A DNA stretch of 64,000 nt, from NCBI RefSeq assembly GCF_023195925.1, contig NZ_JALPRE010000009.1:62001-126000 (forward strand), read 5' to 3'. Source of the stretch: Aquimarina acroporae (lineage in GTDB: Bacteria > Bacteroidota > Bacteroidia > Flavobacteriales > Flavobacteriaceae). A model generated the notes under the pieces. The model had not been told where the DNA came from and did no database searches. It saw nothing but the letters and a program-made list of their open reading frames with translations. Positions 53,441 through 61,193 of the stretch are shown here, piece after piece (position 1 is the first letter of the stretch; each line of letters starts with the position of its first letter). The translations under genes and the position numbers were made by a program.

Positions 53441-55195
53441 ATGTTTAAAAAATTAGTTTTGGGGGTTTTAGCAATTGGTGTAATTGCAACCTCTTGTAAT
53501 GACGACGACGATAGCATTCCAGCTGCAGAGGCCGGGACAATTGCCGGAGGTCCATTCGAATTTGATGTAGATGGAGAGCCTGATATGGTTTCTGGGGTTA
53601 CCTTGGATGCTACCAATGCTATAGGTGACAGTAGTGTATGGATCATTACAGATGATCAAGGTTTGATTTTAGGTATGCCACCAACAATTGAGGCGGTTGA
53701 AGGTGTAAATTTTGATGATGCAGGAGCGGGTACATGTTTGATTTGGTATGCTAGATATAATGGAAGCGTTACAGGTCTAGAAATGGGAATGAATGCAAAT
53801 GATGTAGAAGGAGATTTTGATCTTTCAAATTCTATTGAAGTGGTTCGTAATCAAGTAGTAAATGCAGGTAAAATAGCGGGAGGTCCTTTTGAGTTTAGTG
53901 TTGCAGACGGAACACCAGATATGGTTTCTGGAATAACGCTAGATGATACCAATGCTTTTGGAGATAACAGTACTTGGGTGATTACCGATGGAGATGGAAT
54001 GATTTTAGGCCTTCCAGGGACATTAGAAATGGTTGAAGGTGTTGATTTTGATGGTGCTGGCGATGGTTTGTGTTTAATTTGGTATGCTAGATATAATGGT
54101 ACTGTTACCGGTTTAGAAATGGGAATGAATGCAAATGATGTTACCGGTGAATTTGATCTTTCAAACGCTATAGAAGTGGTTCGTAATCGAGTAGCAAATG
54201 CTGGTAGTATTGCCGGTGGCCCTTTTAGTTTCGATGTTGATGGAGATGCTGATATGGTTTCTGGAATTACCTTAGATTCTAGCGAAGCGTTTGGAGAAAA
54301 TAGTACATGGATTATTACTGATGACCAGGGGGTTATTTTGGGATTACCAGGTACTCTGGAAATGGTAGAGGGTGTGAATTTTGACGATGCAGGTGCTGGT
54401 ACGTGTTTGATTTGGTATGCTAGATATAACGGAACTGTTACAGGTTTGGAAATGGGAATGAATGCCAACAATGTAGAAGGAGATTTTGCACTTTCGAATT
54501 CGATAGAAGTAGTTCGTAATCAAGTAGTAAATGCTGGTAAAATTTCTGGAGGTCCTTTTACTTTTAGTGTAGGAGATGGTACACCAGATATGGTTTCTGG
54601 AATTACACTGGATGATACTAATGCATTTGGAGATAACAGTACTTGGGTTATTACAGATGATCAGGGAGTAATTTTAGGGTTACCAGGAACTTTAGCAATG
54701 GTAGAAGCTAATGATTTTGATGGGGCAGGAGATGGAACATGTTTAATATGGTATGCTAGATATAATGGAATGGTAACAGGTTTACAAGCTGGGATGAATG
54801 CCAATGACGTTACAGGAGATTTTGATCTTTCTAATTCTATTGAAGTGATTCGCAATCAGGTTGCAAAGGCAGGAACGATTTCAGGAGGGCCGTTTACTTT
54901 TACTGCTGGAGATGGAACACCAGATATGGTTTCTGGAATTACTATAGACAGCTCTAACGCGTTTGGAGAAAATAGTACATGGATTATAACAGATGATCAA
55001 GGTGTGATTTTAGGATTACCTGCTACTTTGGCAATGGTAGAAGCTAATAATTTTGATGGAGCAGGAGCAGGAGTATGCTTGATCTGGTATGCACGATATA
55101 ATGGAACAGTTACAGGTTTAGAAGCGGGAATGAATGCAAATGACGTTATGGGAGATTTTGCACTTTCTAACTCTATACAGGTGACCCGAAACTAA
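53441..55195 (+). CDS. Lipoprotein of five tandem about 111-residue repeats
   Basis: A 584-residue surface lipoprotein (signal 1-18, lipobox IATSC, then an Asp-rich tether). From residue 31 (base 53531) to the end it consists of five repeats of 111-112 residues. Each begins AGxIxGGPF, passes DMVSGITLD, STWIITDDQGVILGLP, CLIWYARYNG and GMNAND, and ends LSNSIEVVRN. The repeat resembles modules common in large secreted flavobacterial proteins with GPFxFCVGDGxxDNVxGI text, but the paired Cys of that module is missing and only CLIW Cys remains. No T9SS sorting domain. Repeats are about 90% similar at DNA level by eye. Function unknown. Confidence 0.8.
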   Translation: MFKKLVLGVLAIGVIATSCNDDDDSIPAAEAGTIAGGPFEFDVDGEPDMVSGVTLDATNAIGDSSVWIITDDQGLILGMPPTIEAVEGVNFDDAGAGTCLIWYARYNGSVTGLEMGMNANDVEGDFDLSNSIEVVRNQVVNAGKIAGGPFEFSVADGTPDMVSGITLDDTNAFGDNSTWVITDGDGMILGLPGTLEMVEGVDFDGAGDGLCLIWYARYNGTVTGLEMGMNANDVTGEFDLSNAIEVVRNRVANAGSIAGGPFSFDVDGDADMVSGITLDSSEAFGENSTWIITDDQGVILGLPGTLEMVEGVNFDDAGAGTCLIWYARYNGTVTGLEMGMNANNVEGDFALSNSIEVVRNQVVNAGKISGGPFTFSVGDGTPDMVSGITLDDTNAFGDNSTWVITDDQGVILGLPGTLAMVEANDFDGAGDGTCLIWYARYNGMVTGLQAGMNANDVTGDFDLSNSIEVIRNQVAKAGTISGGPFTFTAGDGTPDMVSGITIDSSNAFGENSTWIITDDQGVILGLPATLAMVEANNFDGAGAGVCLIWYARYNGTVTGLEAGMNANDVMGDFALSNSIQVTRN

Positions 55196-55299
55196 ACTAA
55201 ATAAAACACAATGTCATAATGATTTTCATTCGAACTGAATGGCGATTCATTTCTTTTAAGAAGAGTATCAAAATAGTTCGTTGTTTTTTTGTTAGTTTT

Positions 55300-55324
55300 A
55301 AAGCGCAATCTACGATTGCGCTTT
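55300..55324 (+). terminator. Terminator after the repeat lipoprotein
   Basis: AAAGCGCAATC (55300-55310) and GATTGCGCTTT (55314-55324) form a perfect 11-bp stem with a 3-nt loop. Confidence 0.85.
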
Positions 55325-55373
55325 ATTAATTTATAGATTTGTAAAGGATATAGAACATTTAATAAAACGCTTA

Positions 55374-55934
55374 ATGAAATTGAATAAGAAAAAGATATCT
55401 AACCTAATTTTTGTAATAATATTAGTATTATTTTTTATTCCTAATACCCGAGGAATGATGCAGATATTTTTGACCAGAATTTTTTCTTTTAGTCCCGGGC
55501 TAGTAGCGGTAGAAGAAAGGGTGAAAGTTGAGTCCTATGATTGGAAACTACATGGTGTGAATACCGAATCTATGAATTTTGATACCGCTCAAGGTAAAGT
55601 TGTACTGCTTAATTATTGGGCAACCTGGTGTCCTCCTTGTATTGCAGAGATGCCTTCTTTGCAAAAGCTATATAATGACTATAAGGATAAAGTAGTTTTT
55701 GTGTTTTTAACCGAAGATGATGATCCAGAGCTGAATAAATTTATGAGTGATAAAGATTACTACTATCCTATTTATAGATCTTTATCATCGCATCCAGAAC
55801 CATTTGTTCACAAACCTATTCCGGGAACTTATGTTATAGATAAGTCTGGGAATGTAATCATTCATAAAGTAGGAGCTGCTAACTGGAACAGCGATAGTGT
55901 TCGAGAAACACTGGATAAATTAATAGCAGAATAA
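55374..55934 (+). CDS. TlpA-like membrane-anchored thioredoxin
   Basis: A 186-residue protein with an N-terminal membrane anchor (9-23) and a periplasmic thioredoxin fold of the TlpA/ResA type. The active site is NYWATWCPPCIAEMPSL (C86, C89) and the cis-Pro region is PIPGTYVIDKSGNVI (about 150-164). It reduces disulfides, for example in cytochrome maturation or on periplasmic partners. It is convergent with the crtZ gene, with 15 bp between stops. Partner unknown. Confidence 0.9.
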   Translation: MKLNKKKISNLIFVIILVLFFIPNTRGMMQIFLTRIFSFSPGLVAVEERVKVESYDWKLHGVNTESMNFDTAQGKVVLLNYWATWCPPCIAEMPSLQKLYNDYKDKVVFVFLTEDDDPELNKFMSDKDYYYPIYRSLSSHPEPFVHKPIPGTYVIDKSGNVIIHKVGAANWNSDSVRETLDKLIAE

Positions 55935-55949
55935 AATATTTAAGCGCTG

Positions 55950-56399
55950 CTATTTTTTAAAATATTTAAAAGGCACTACCAACATTCCAAAGCATTCACC
56001 CTTTTCTTTTCCAATGTTTTTGTGATGTATTTTATGAGCTCTCCTCACTCCTTTGGCGTACCAATTATTGGCATTTCGAAACATTTTGAAACGCTGGTGA
56101 ATAAATATATCATGAACCACAAAATAAGCAATTCCATAAGCTAAAATCCCTAAACCAATAGGAATTCCTATCCAAAAGGTTTCAGAATTATGAAATAATA
56201 TACAAGACATACTTACAATGGCATAAAAAACAAAGAAAAAGTCATTTCGTTCCCACCAACTGTTGTGGTCCTTATGATGATGATCTTTGTGCAAAGACCA
56301 TAAAAAACCATGCATCACATATTTATGAGTAAACCAGGCCATAAATTCCATAATAGAAAAAGCTGCAAGAAAAACGAGTATTTGGATGAGTAATTTCAC
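55950..56399 (-). CDS. crtZ: Beta-carotene hydroxylase
   Basis: A 149-residue membrane di-iron hydroxylase that converts beta-carotene to zeaxanthin. The start is GTG at 56399. His-box motifs are complete: HKYVMHGFLWSLHKDHHHKD (26-45), HDIFIHQRF (about 95-103) and RRAHKIHHKN (about 119-128). Four hydrophobic helices. It is the last gene of the merR-crtI-crtB-crtZ unit; a lycopene cyclase is not present in the window. Confidence 0.93.
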   Translation of the reverse strand: MKLLIQILVFLAAFSIMEFMAWFTHKYVMHGFLWSLHKDHHHKDHNSWWERNDFFFVFYAIVSMSCILFHNSETFWIGIPIGLGILAYGIAYFVVHDIFIHQRFKMFRNANNWYAKGVRRAHKIHHKNIGKEKGECFGMLVVPFKYFKK

Positions 56400-56426
56400 G
56401 GTATGATATTTTATACAAAAATACGT

Positions 56427-57266
56427 TTAAATTAAGTTTAATCTGTAATCAAAATAGGATTTAGCAAGTAATCCAAATTTTTGATAATTAGGAACCCTGA
56501 TTCTAGTATTTTTTATTTCTAAAGAAGGGGTTCTTTTCAATTTATTTAGAAGCTTTTTATAGTAAATAAAAGCTGTGTATACTCCAAATTTAGCTTCTAC
56601 GGGTAGTTTTAAGATACCGGTTAACCCTCTTTCAAAATCATCTTCAATTTCGTTAATGATTCTAAGTTTAGCCTCTTCGTCTAATTGTCTTAAATCGGTA
56701 TTAGGGAAATACGTTCTGTTTAAATCTTCATAATCTGCTTTTAAATCTCTCAGGAAATTCACTTTCTGGAAAGCCGATCCCAGATGCATTGCGCTATCTT
56801 TAAGGTCATTATATTTTTGTTCGTCTCCTTTTACAAAAACCTTAAGGCACATCAGTCCTACCACATCTGCAGAGCCATAGATATACTCTTTATATTCTTC
56901 GTTCGTAAGATAGTCGGTTTTATGTAAATCTAATCGCATGCTTTTCATGAATGCTTCATAAAGCTCAGGTTGTATATTGTATTGATGAACTGTTTTTTGA
57001 AAGGCATTTAGAATAGGATTTAGACTAATCTTATGTTCTATAGCCTTATACATTTCTTCTTCGAAGTCATTAAAAAGATGCTCTTTATTATAATCGTGAA
57101 AAGTGTCCACAATTTCGTCGGCAAATCTTACAAAACCATAAATATTGTAAATATCTTGTCTTATGGAATCCGATAGCATTTTTGAAGCCAAAGAGAAAGA
57201 AGTGCTATAAGAATTGGTAACAATTTTACTACAATCAAACGATACTGTGTCAAAGATAGCTTTCAT
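56427..57266 (-). CDS. crtB: Phytoene synthase
   Basis: A 279-residue squalene/phytoene synthase that condenses two geranylgeranyl diphosphates to phytoene. Aspartate motifs for Mg-diphosphate binding are visible: RFADEIVDTF (about 46-55) and QKVNFLRDLKADYEDLNRTYFP (about 167-188; key residues D174 and D178 by count). Length and motif spacing are typical. It is 34 bp downstream of crtI and 27 bp upstream of crtZ. Confidence 0.94.
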   Translation of the reverse strand: MKAIFDTVSFDCSKIVTNSYSTSFSLASKMLSDSIRQDIYNIYGFVRFADEIVDTFHDYNKEHLFNDFEEEMYKAIEHKISLNPILNAFQKTVHQYNIQPELYEAFMKSMRLDLHKTDYLTNEEYKEYIYGSADVVGLMCLKVFVKGDEQKYNDLKDSAMHLGSAFQKVNFLRDLKADYEDLNRTYFPNTDLRQLDEEAKLRIINEIEDDFERGLTGILKLPVEAKFGVYTAFIYYKKLLNKLKRTPSLEIKNTRIRVPNYQKFGLLAKSYFDYRLNLI

Positions 57267-57300
57267 AGGAATGAGGGTTTAAGATATTTGTGTATTTAAG

Positions 57301-58797
57301 TTAGGTAAGAACTTTTTCGAGTTCTTTTATTTGTTTACTGTATTGGTTGTCAATCAATCCTGCTACCAGCTTACCTGAGATTAAAGAAGGGGGGACACCG
57401 GGTCCTGGTACAGTGAGCTGACCAGTAAAAAATAAATGTTCAACTTTTTTACTCTTCAGCTTAGGTCTAAGAAATGCGGTCTGCAATAGTGTATTGGCCA
57501 TTCCGTAAGCATTTCCTTTGTATGAATTATATTCTTTAATGAAATCTTTAACACAAAAGCTTTCTTTAAAGATAATATTATTTTTAACATTTTGTTCTGT
57601 TAATGCCTCGAAGCGTGTAATTATTTTGTCAAAATATTGCTCACGTAATTTTTCTGTGTCTTCAATTCCTGGAGCTAATGGAATCAGGAAAAAACCATTT
57701 TCATTACCTTCCGGAGCAGTGCCAGGATCTGTTAATGAGGTGAAATTGGCGTAGAATAGAGGTTCTTCAGGCCATCTAGGTTCGTCATATATATCCTTGG
57801 CATGTTTGTCAAAATCCGTATCAAAAAACAAGTTATGGTGATGTATGTTTTTTAATTTTTTATCAAACCCTACATAGAAGAGTAGAGAAGAAGGTGCAAA
57901 TGTCTTTTGTTCCCAATATTTTTCAGAGTATTGCCTGTATTTATTATCTAATAAAGATTCTCCATGATGATAATCGGCTCCACAAACGACAATATCGGCA
58001 TCTATTTCATTAGCATTAACCATAATACCCGTTGCTATACCGTCTTCCACTATAATCTTATCTACATTGGCATTGGTATGAATTTTAACACCTAAAGATT
58101 TAGCCAATTTCTCCATTCCGAGTATTACTTGATACATTCCACCTCTGGGATGCCAAGTTCCAAGTCCGAAATCAGCATAATTCATAAAGCTATAAAATGC
58201 TGGGGTATCACTTGGTTTGGCACCTAAAAATAAAACAGGAAACTCAAGAATTTGTATTAATTTTTCATTGGTAAACTCTTTTCTTACCTCCTTAGAAATA
58301 GTACTGAAAAATTGTCCAACTCTTTGTATGGTTTCTTTGGTTACTAGTTCAAGAGGAGAGACTCCAGGTCTGTAGACCAAGTTTTTTATAGCAATATCAT
58401 AATTGTTACGAGCAGTGGCAATGAATTTTTGCAACTTTATCGAACTACCTTTTTCTTCGGCTTCAAAAGCTCTGTATATTTTTTCAAGAGTATCTTCTAT
58501 AATAATGCTTTCTTTTTCTTTGAAAAATACTTTATATGCCGGATTTAGCTTATCTAGTGTGTAATAATCGGATACCAATGTGTCAAAATCTTTGAAAAAA
58601 CTCTCAAAAACATCAGGCATCCAATACCACGAAGGGCCAATATCGAAAGTAAAGCCCTCTTTCTTCAACTGTCTTGCTCTTCCGCCTATAGTGCTGTTTT
58701 TTTCATAAATCTCAACATTATACCCAATTTGGGCCAAATAACAAGACGCAGAAAGAGAAGAGAAACCAGATCCAATGATTACTATTTTTTTAGACAT
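57301..58797 (-). CDS. crtI: Phytoene desaturase
   Basis: A 498-residue FAD enzyme that introduces four double bases into phytoene to give lycopene. The dinucleotide-binding motif is IVIIGSGFSSLSASCYLAQIG (4-24, in part), followed by EKNSTIGGRARQLKKEGFTFDIGPSWYWMP. The C-terminal FAD-contact signature FFTGQLTVPGPGVPPSLISG (about 459-478) is clear. It follows the MerR regulator gene by 13 bp and precedes crtB, forming one operon. Confidence 0.95.
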   Translation of the reverse strand: MSKKIVIIGSGFSSLSASCYLAQIGYNVEIYEKNSTIGGRARQLKKEGFTFDIGPSWYWMPDVFESFFKDFDTLVSDYYTLDKLNPAYKVFFKEKESIIIEDTLEKIYRAFEAEEKGSSIKLQKFIATARNNYDIAIKNLVYRPGVSPLELVTKETIQRVGQFFSTISKEVRKEFTNEKLIQILEFPVLFLGAKPSDTPAFYSFMNYADFGLGTWHPRGGMYQVILGMEKLAKSLGVKIHTNANVDKIIVEDGIATGIMVNANEIDADIVVCGADYHHGESLLDNKYRQYSEKYWEQKTFAPSSLLFYVGFDKKLKNIHHHNLFFDTDFDKHAKDIYDEPRWPEEPLFYANFTSLTDPGTAPEGNENGFFLIPLAPGIEDTEKLREQYFDKIITRFEALTEQNVKNNIIFKESFCVKDFIKEYNSYKGNAYGMANTLLQTAFLRPKLKSKKVEHLFFTGQLTVPGPGVPPSLISGKLVAGLIDNQYSKQIKELEKVLT

Positions 58798-58810
58798 AAT
58801 GAAAAGCAGA

Positions 58811-59707
58811 TTAAAGTTCTGTGATTAAAGAACTTATAGATTCAAAATAACGATGATTAGGGGCACTGCTATGAGAAACGTGCATAATTTGTTTTCCGAG
58901 CATCCAAAACTCGCTCACGCGTTCCTCGCAAATTATTTTATTGAAGTCTTCTACGTATCGGCTGATATTATCTTTTTCTGGTTTAATGGTGAAATAAGAA
59001 ACGAATACCGTGTTTTCATGAAAGGCAAGCATGTTGGGTAAACTATCTAGAGGAATACTGGGTCCCAAATAAATTGCTTTGTATCCATGTAATAAAATTT
59101 CATAATTTATATAAAGTAGACCTAATTCGTGTATTTCATTTTCTGGTAGGAAAAGAATAAAAGCCTTTTCCTTTTTTGTTGGCGTGGCGTACTGAAGCTT
59201 CTCAATATTCAGAAGTAATTTTTGCTTTATTAGATTCGTAACAAAATGCTCATGAGCAGGACTTATCGTATCTGTTTGCCATAATAGTCCTATCTCCTTT
59301 AGTAATGGAATAAAAATATCAATGAAAATTTGTCTAAAATTTCTTCGCTGCTCTAATTGTTCATAAGTGCCCAGAAAAAGTTCCAGATCATAATTAAGCA
59401 TAGCAATTTTAAAAGAATTAATTGCTTGATTTTTTGTGCTATTATCAGAAACAATACTTCTAACGTACTCATTTATTTCTTGCTCGTCTAATTTTGAAAT
59501 TCTAGAAATCTTATAACCGCTATTCACCAAATAAGTAACATTAAGTAGTTTTTGTAAACTTTTTAAGTTATAGGTTCTAATATTGGTTTGGGTTCGATCT
59601 GGTGATAATAGGTTGTATCTTTTCTCCCAAATCCTTATGGTATGGGCTTTGACTCCGCAAAGATTTTCGAGGTCTTTAATACTGAATGTTTGTTTAATGT
59701 TGTTCAC
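58811..59707 (-). CDS. CarH-like MerR-family regulator with B12-binding domain
   Basis: A 298-residue regulator starting with GTG at 59707. The MerR helix-turn-helix (about 8-75) includes IKDLENLCGVKAHTIRIWEKRY. A helical B12-cap domain (about 95-175) contains the CarH/LitR signature W143-x9-E153-H154 (LWQTDTISPAHEH), which shields adenosylcobalamin. The cobalamin domain starts FILFLPENEIHELG, fitting the E-x-H-x-x-G ligand motif with H193. Members repress carotenoid genes in the dark and release DNA on light-driven AdoCbl cleavage. It directly precedes crtI on the same strand. Confidence 0.9.
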   Translation of the reverse strand: MNNIKQTFSIKDLENLCGVKAHTIRIWEKRYNLLSPDRTQTNIRTYNLKSLQKLLNVTYLVNSGYKISRISKLDEQEINEYVRSIVSDNSTKNQAINSFKIAMLNYDLELFLGTYEQLEQRRNFRQIFIDIFIPLLKEIGLLWQTDTISPAHEHFVTNLIKQKLLLNIEKLQYATPTKKEKAFILFLPENEIHELGLLYINYEILLHGYKAIYLGPSIPLDSLPNMLAFHENTVFVSYFTIKPEKDNISRYVEDFNKIICEERVSEFWMLGKQIMHVSHSSAPNHRYFESISSLITEL

Positions 59708-59727
59708 CTTTTTCTAAAAATTCTTAA

Positions 59728-59735
59728 ACAAACTT
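59728..59735 (-). promoter_or_regulatory. -10 box for the merR-crt operon
   Basis: On the minus strand TAAGTTTG matches TAnnTTTG exactly and lies 21 bp upstream of the GTG start at 59707. No TTG-type -33 box is seen at the expected spacing, as could be the case for a regulated promoter. Confidence 0.5.
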
Positions 59736-59841
59736 AGTTAAAAGAATTCATTTATTATTTCATTATATGTTAAAATAACATCTTTTTTTGTTAAAAAAAG
59801 GTCTTTTGTTAATAAATAATTGGAACGTTGTTTTACTCTTG

Positions 59842-59876
59842 AGCCCTTTTCAAACCATATTCTGGGCTTTTTTTTA
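59842..59876 (+). terminator. Plus-strand terminator-like hairpin with no gene upstream
   Basis: AGCCC (59842-59846) pairs with GGGCT (59864-59868), followed by a run of about eight T. It lies in the divergent gap between the merR start and the lipoprotein at 59983, so the transcript it would end is unknown. The short stem makes this tentative. Confidence 0.35.
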
Positions 59877-59982
59877 GGAGAAAAAAAATACAATTTTGTA
59901 TATTTAACATACTCTTAAGACAGTGAAGTGTGAATTCATAAAGTGCAGTTATTAGCTATTTTCAAAAATTAAAACTTTATCT

Positions 59983-60408
59983 ATGAAAAAAATTATTGTT
60001 TTTTGTTTGAGCTTTGTTTTTCTGGTTTCTTGTAAATCTAATGGGAATTCTGATGGGAAATCGACCGATGGTATTGAGTTACCAAAAGAGCTAAGAGTTA
60101 TTAAAGGAAAGGTTGTGGATCGAAAGAAAAAGAAAGTTCCTTACGCTGCTGTAAAATTGTATCTGGATGACAATGATTGTATGTATGCCTACACGGGAGA
60201 AGATGGTTCTTTTGAATTCGAAGTTGAGGAGTTAAGAATAAAGGATCAAACACATTTTGAAGTAGTGTATACAGGTTTTGCTAAAAATATGTTGTCATTA
60301 CGTAATTTTGAAAATGGCGGTTCGATTGTAATGAGTACAAAAGGAAACGTAATACCAGTAGCAGAGTATAATGTCTTTTATGAAGCTATAAAAAGCTGTT
60401 CTAAGTAA
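59983..60408 (+). CDS. Small lipoprotein with carboxypeptidase-regulatory-like domain
   Basis: A 141-residue lipoprotein (signal 1-16, lipobox LVSC). The body has a beta-sandwich of the carboxypeptidase regulatory-like/CarboxypepD_reg type: LRVIKGKVVDRKKKKVPYAAVKLYLDDND (about 37-65, given as a landmark) and YTGEDGSFEFEVEELR. Function unknown; such domains serve as adhesive or spacer modules. It ends upstream of the tRNA cluster. Confidence 0.7.
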   Translation: MKKIIVFCLSFVFLVSCKSNGNSDGKSTDGIELPKELRVIKGKVVDRKKKKVPYAAVKLYLDDNDCMYAYTGEDGSFEFEVEELRIKDQTHFEVVYTGFAKNMLSLRNFENGGSIVMSTKGNVIPVAEYNVFYEAIKSCSK

Positions 60409-60446
60409 TTTCAAAAGAGTTAAAAATGGCCTCTAAAGTAAAAGAG

Positions 60447-60530
60447 TGCCCAGAGCGGGAGTCGAACCCGCACGCCCTAATGGACACATGGCCCTCAACC
60501 ATGCCTGTCTACCAATTCCAGCACCTGGGC
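60447..60530 (-). tRNA. tRNA-Leu (anticodon GAG)
   Basis: An 84-nt class II tRNA. The acceptor stem is GCCCAGG with UCUGGGC (one G-U pair). The anticodon stem CATGG/CCATG holds the loop TTGAGGG, giving GAG, which reads CUC/CUU leucine codons. A long variable arm and the T-arm GCGGG-TTCGACT-CCCGC are present. CCA is not encoded. Confidence 0.93.
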
Positions 60531-60568
60531 AAATCTCAAAAGAGCAATTATAATATAGTGCTAAACTA

Positions 60569-60597
60569 AAAAAGTATCGCAATATACGATACTTTTT
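60569..60597 (-). terminator. Terminator of the tRNA-Lys array
   Basis: On the minus strand AAAAAGTATCG and CGATACTTTTT (60569-60579 and 60587-60597) form an 11-bp stem with a 7-nt loop followed by T residues, directly behind the 3' end of tRNA-Lys copy 1. Confidence 0.8.
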
Positions 60598-60599
60598 AG

Positions 60600-60672
60600 T
60601 GACCAGGCTGGGGCTCGAACCCAGGACCCTCTCCTTAAAAGGGAGATGCTCTACCAACTGAGCTACCTGGTC
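60600..60672 (-). tRNA. tRNA-Lys (UUU), copy 1, complete
   Basis: 73 nt with anticodon loop CTTTTAA (UUU) on a TCTCC/GGAGA stem. The acceptor stem is GACCAGG paired perfectly with CCTGGTC, and the discriminator is A. It is the last (3'-most) of four tandem copies on the minus strand with a 128-bp period. Confidence 0.95.
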
Positions 60673-60727
60673 ATTAAACATCTTTTAAGATTTTAAAAGA
60701 ACTCAAAATAACTTTCGTTATTTCTTG

Positions 60728-60800
60728 TGACTTGGCTGGGGCTCGAACCCAGGACCCTCTCCTTAAAAGGGAGATGCTCTACCAACTGAGCTACCTGGTC
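60728..60800 (-). tRNA. tRNA-Lys (UUU), copy 2, chimeric acceptor stem
   Basis: Body identical to copy 1, but the acceptor strands are GACCAGG (5', as copy 1) and CCAAGTC (3', as copy 4). This mispairs positions 4-69 (C/A) and 5-68 (A/A). The gene may be nonfunctional or poorly processed. Confidence 0.85.
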
Positions 60801-60855
60801 ATTAAACATCTTTTAAGATTTTAAAAGAACTCAAAATAACTTTCGTTATTTCTTG

Positions 60856-60928
60856 TGACTTGGCTGGGGCTCGAACCCAGGACCCTCTCCTTAAAAGGGA
60901 GATGCTCTACCAACTGAGCTACCTGGTC
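60856..60928 (-). tRNA. tRNA-Lys (UUU), copy 3, chimeric acceptor stem
   Basis: Identical to copy 2, including the two acceptor-stem mismatches (C4/A69, A5/A68). The same 55-bp spacer follows on both sides. It probably arose in a second round of unequal exchange. Confidence 0.85.
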
Positions 60929-60983
60929 ATTAAACATCTTTTAAGATTTTAAAAGAACTCAAAATAACTTTCGTTATTTCTTG

Positions 60984-61056
60984 TGACTTGGCTGGGGCTC
61001 GAACCCAGGACCCTCTCCTTAAAAGGGAGATGCTCTACCAACTGAGCTACCAAGTC
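60984..61056 (-). tRNA. tRNA-Lys (UUU), copy 4, complete
   Basis: First copy after the promoter. The acceptor stem GACTTGG pairs perfectly with CCAAGTC. The body is the same as copies 1-3, with loop CTTTTAA. Together with copy 1 it represents one of the two parental acceptor types. Confidence 0.95.
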
Positions 61057-61087
61057 TAATGCATCATCTATTTCCTGAATGCGGGTG

Positions 61088-61117
61088 CAAATATACTATC
61101 ATTAATTTATTTTTCAA
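61088..61117 (-). promoter_or_regulatory. Promoter of the tRNA-Lys array
   Basis: On the minus strand TTG (61117-61115), 19 bp, then TATATTTG (61095-61088), a very good match to the Bacteroidota housekeeping promoter, 32 bp upstream of the first tRNA-Lys. Confidence 0.7.
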
Positions 61118-61193
61118 GAAGAATTTGATATAAATTTGTGTTTTATTTTTAATAACGTTTTTTTTACACATTTTAAACCTTAAAAAATAATTA

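Larger units (their letters stand above)
60600..61056. repeat. 128-bp tandem repeat array carrying tRNA-Lys genes
   Basis: tRNA starts at 60600, 60728, 60856 and 60984 give an exact 128-bp period. The three 55-bp spacers (60673-60727, 60801-60855, 60929-60983) appear identical. Only the acceptor-stem ends differ between copies. Confidence 0.95.

Noticed and set aside
53851..54471. Long antisense open frame of 206 codons opposite the repeat lipoprotein
   Set aside because: It is produced by the repeated codon pattern of the sense gene, has no start signals and mirrors each repeat.
53531..55195. Regular repeats considered as a possible CRISPR-like array
   Set aside because: Repeat length is about 335 bp, in frame and coding; no short repeats with unique spacers and no cas genes.
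60433..60681. Open frame of 82 codons on the minus strand
   Set aside because: It overlaps the tRNA-Leu and tRNA-Lys genes and consists of their sequence read as codons.
61088..61117. Possible integration (attachment) site at the tRNA-Lys array
   Set aside because: No integrase gene or direct repeat of a tRNA 3' end outside the array was found in the window.
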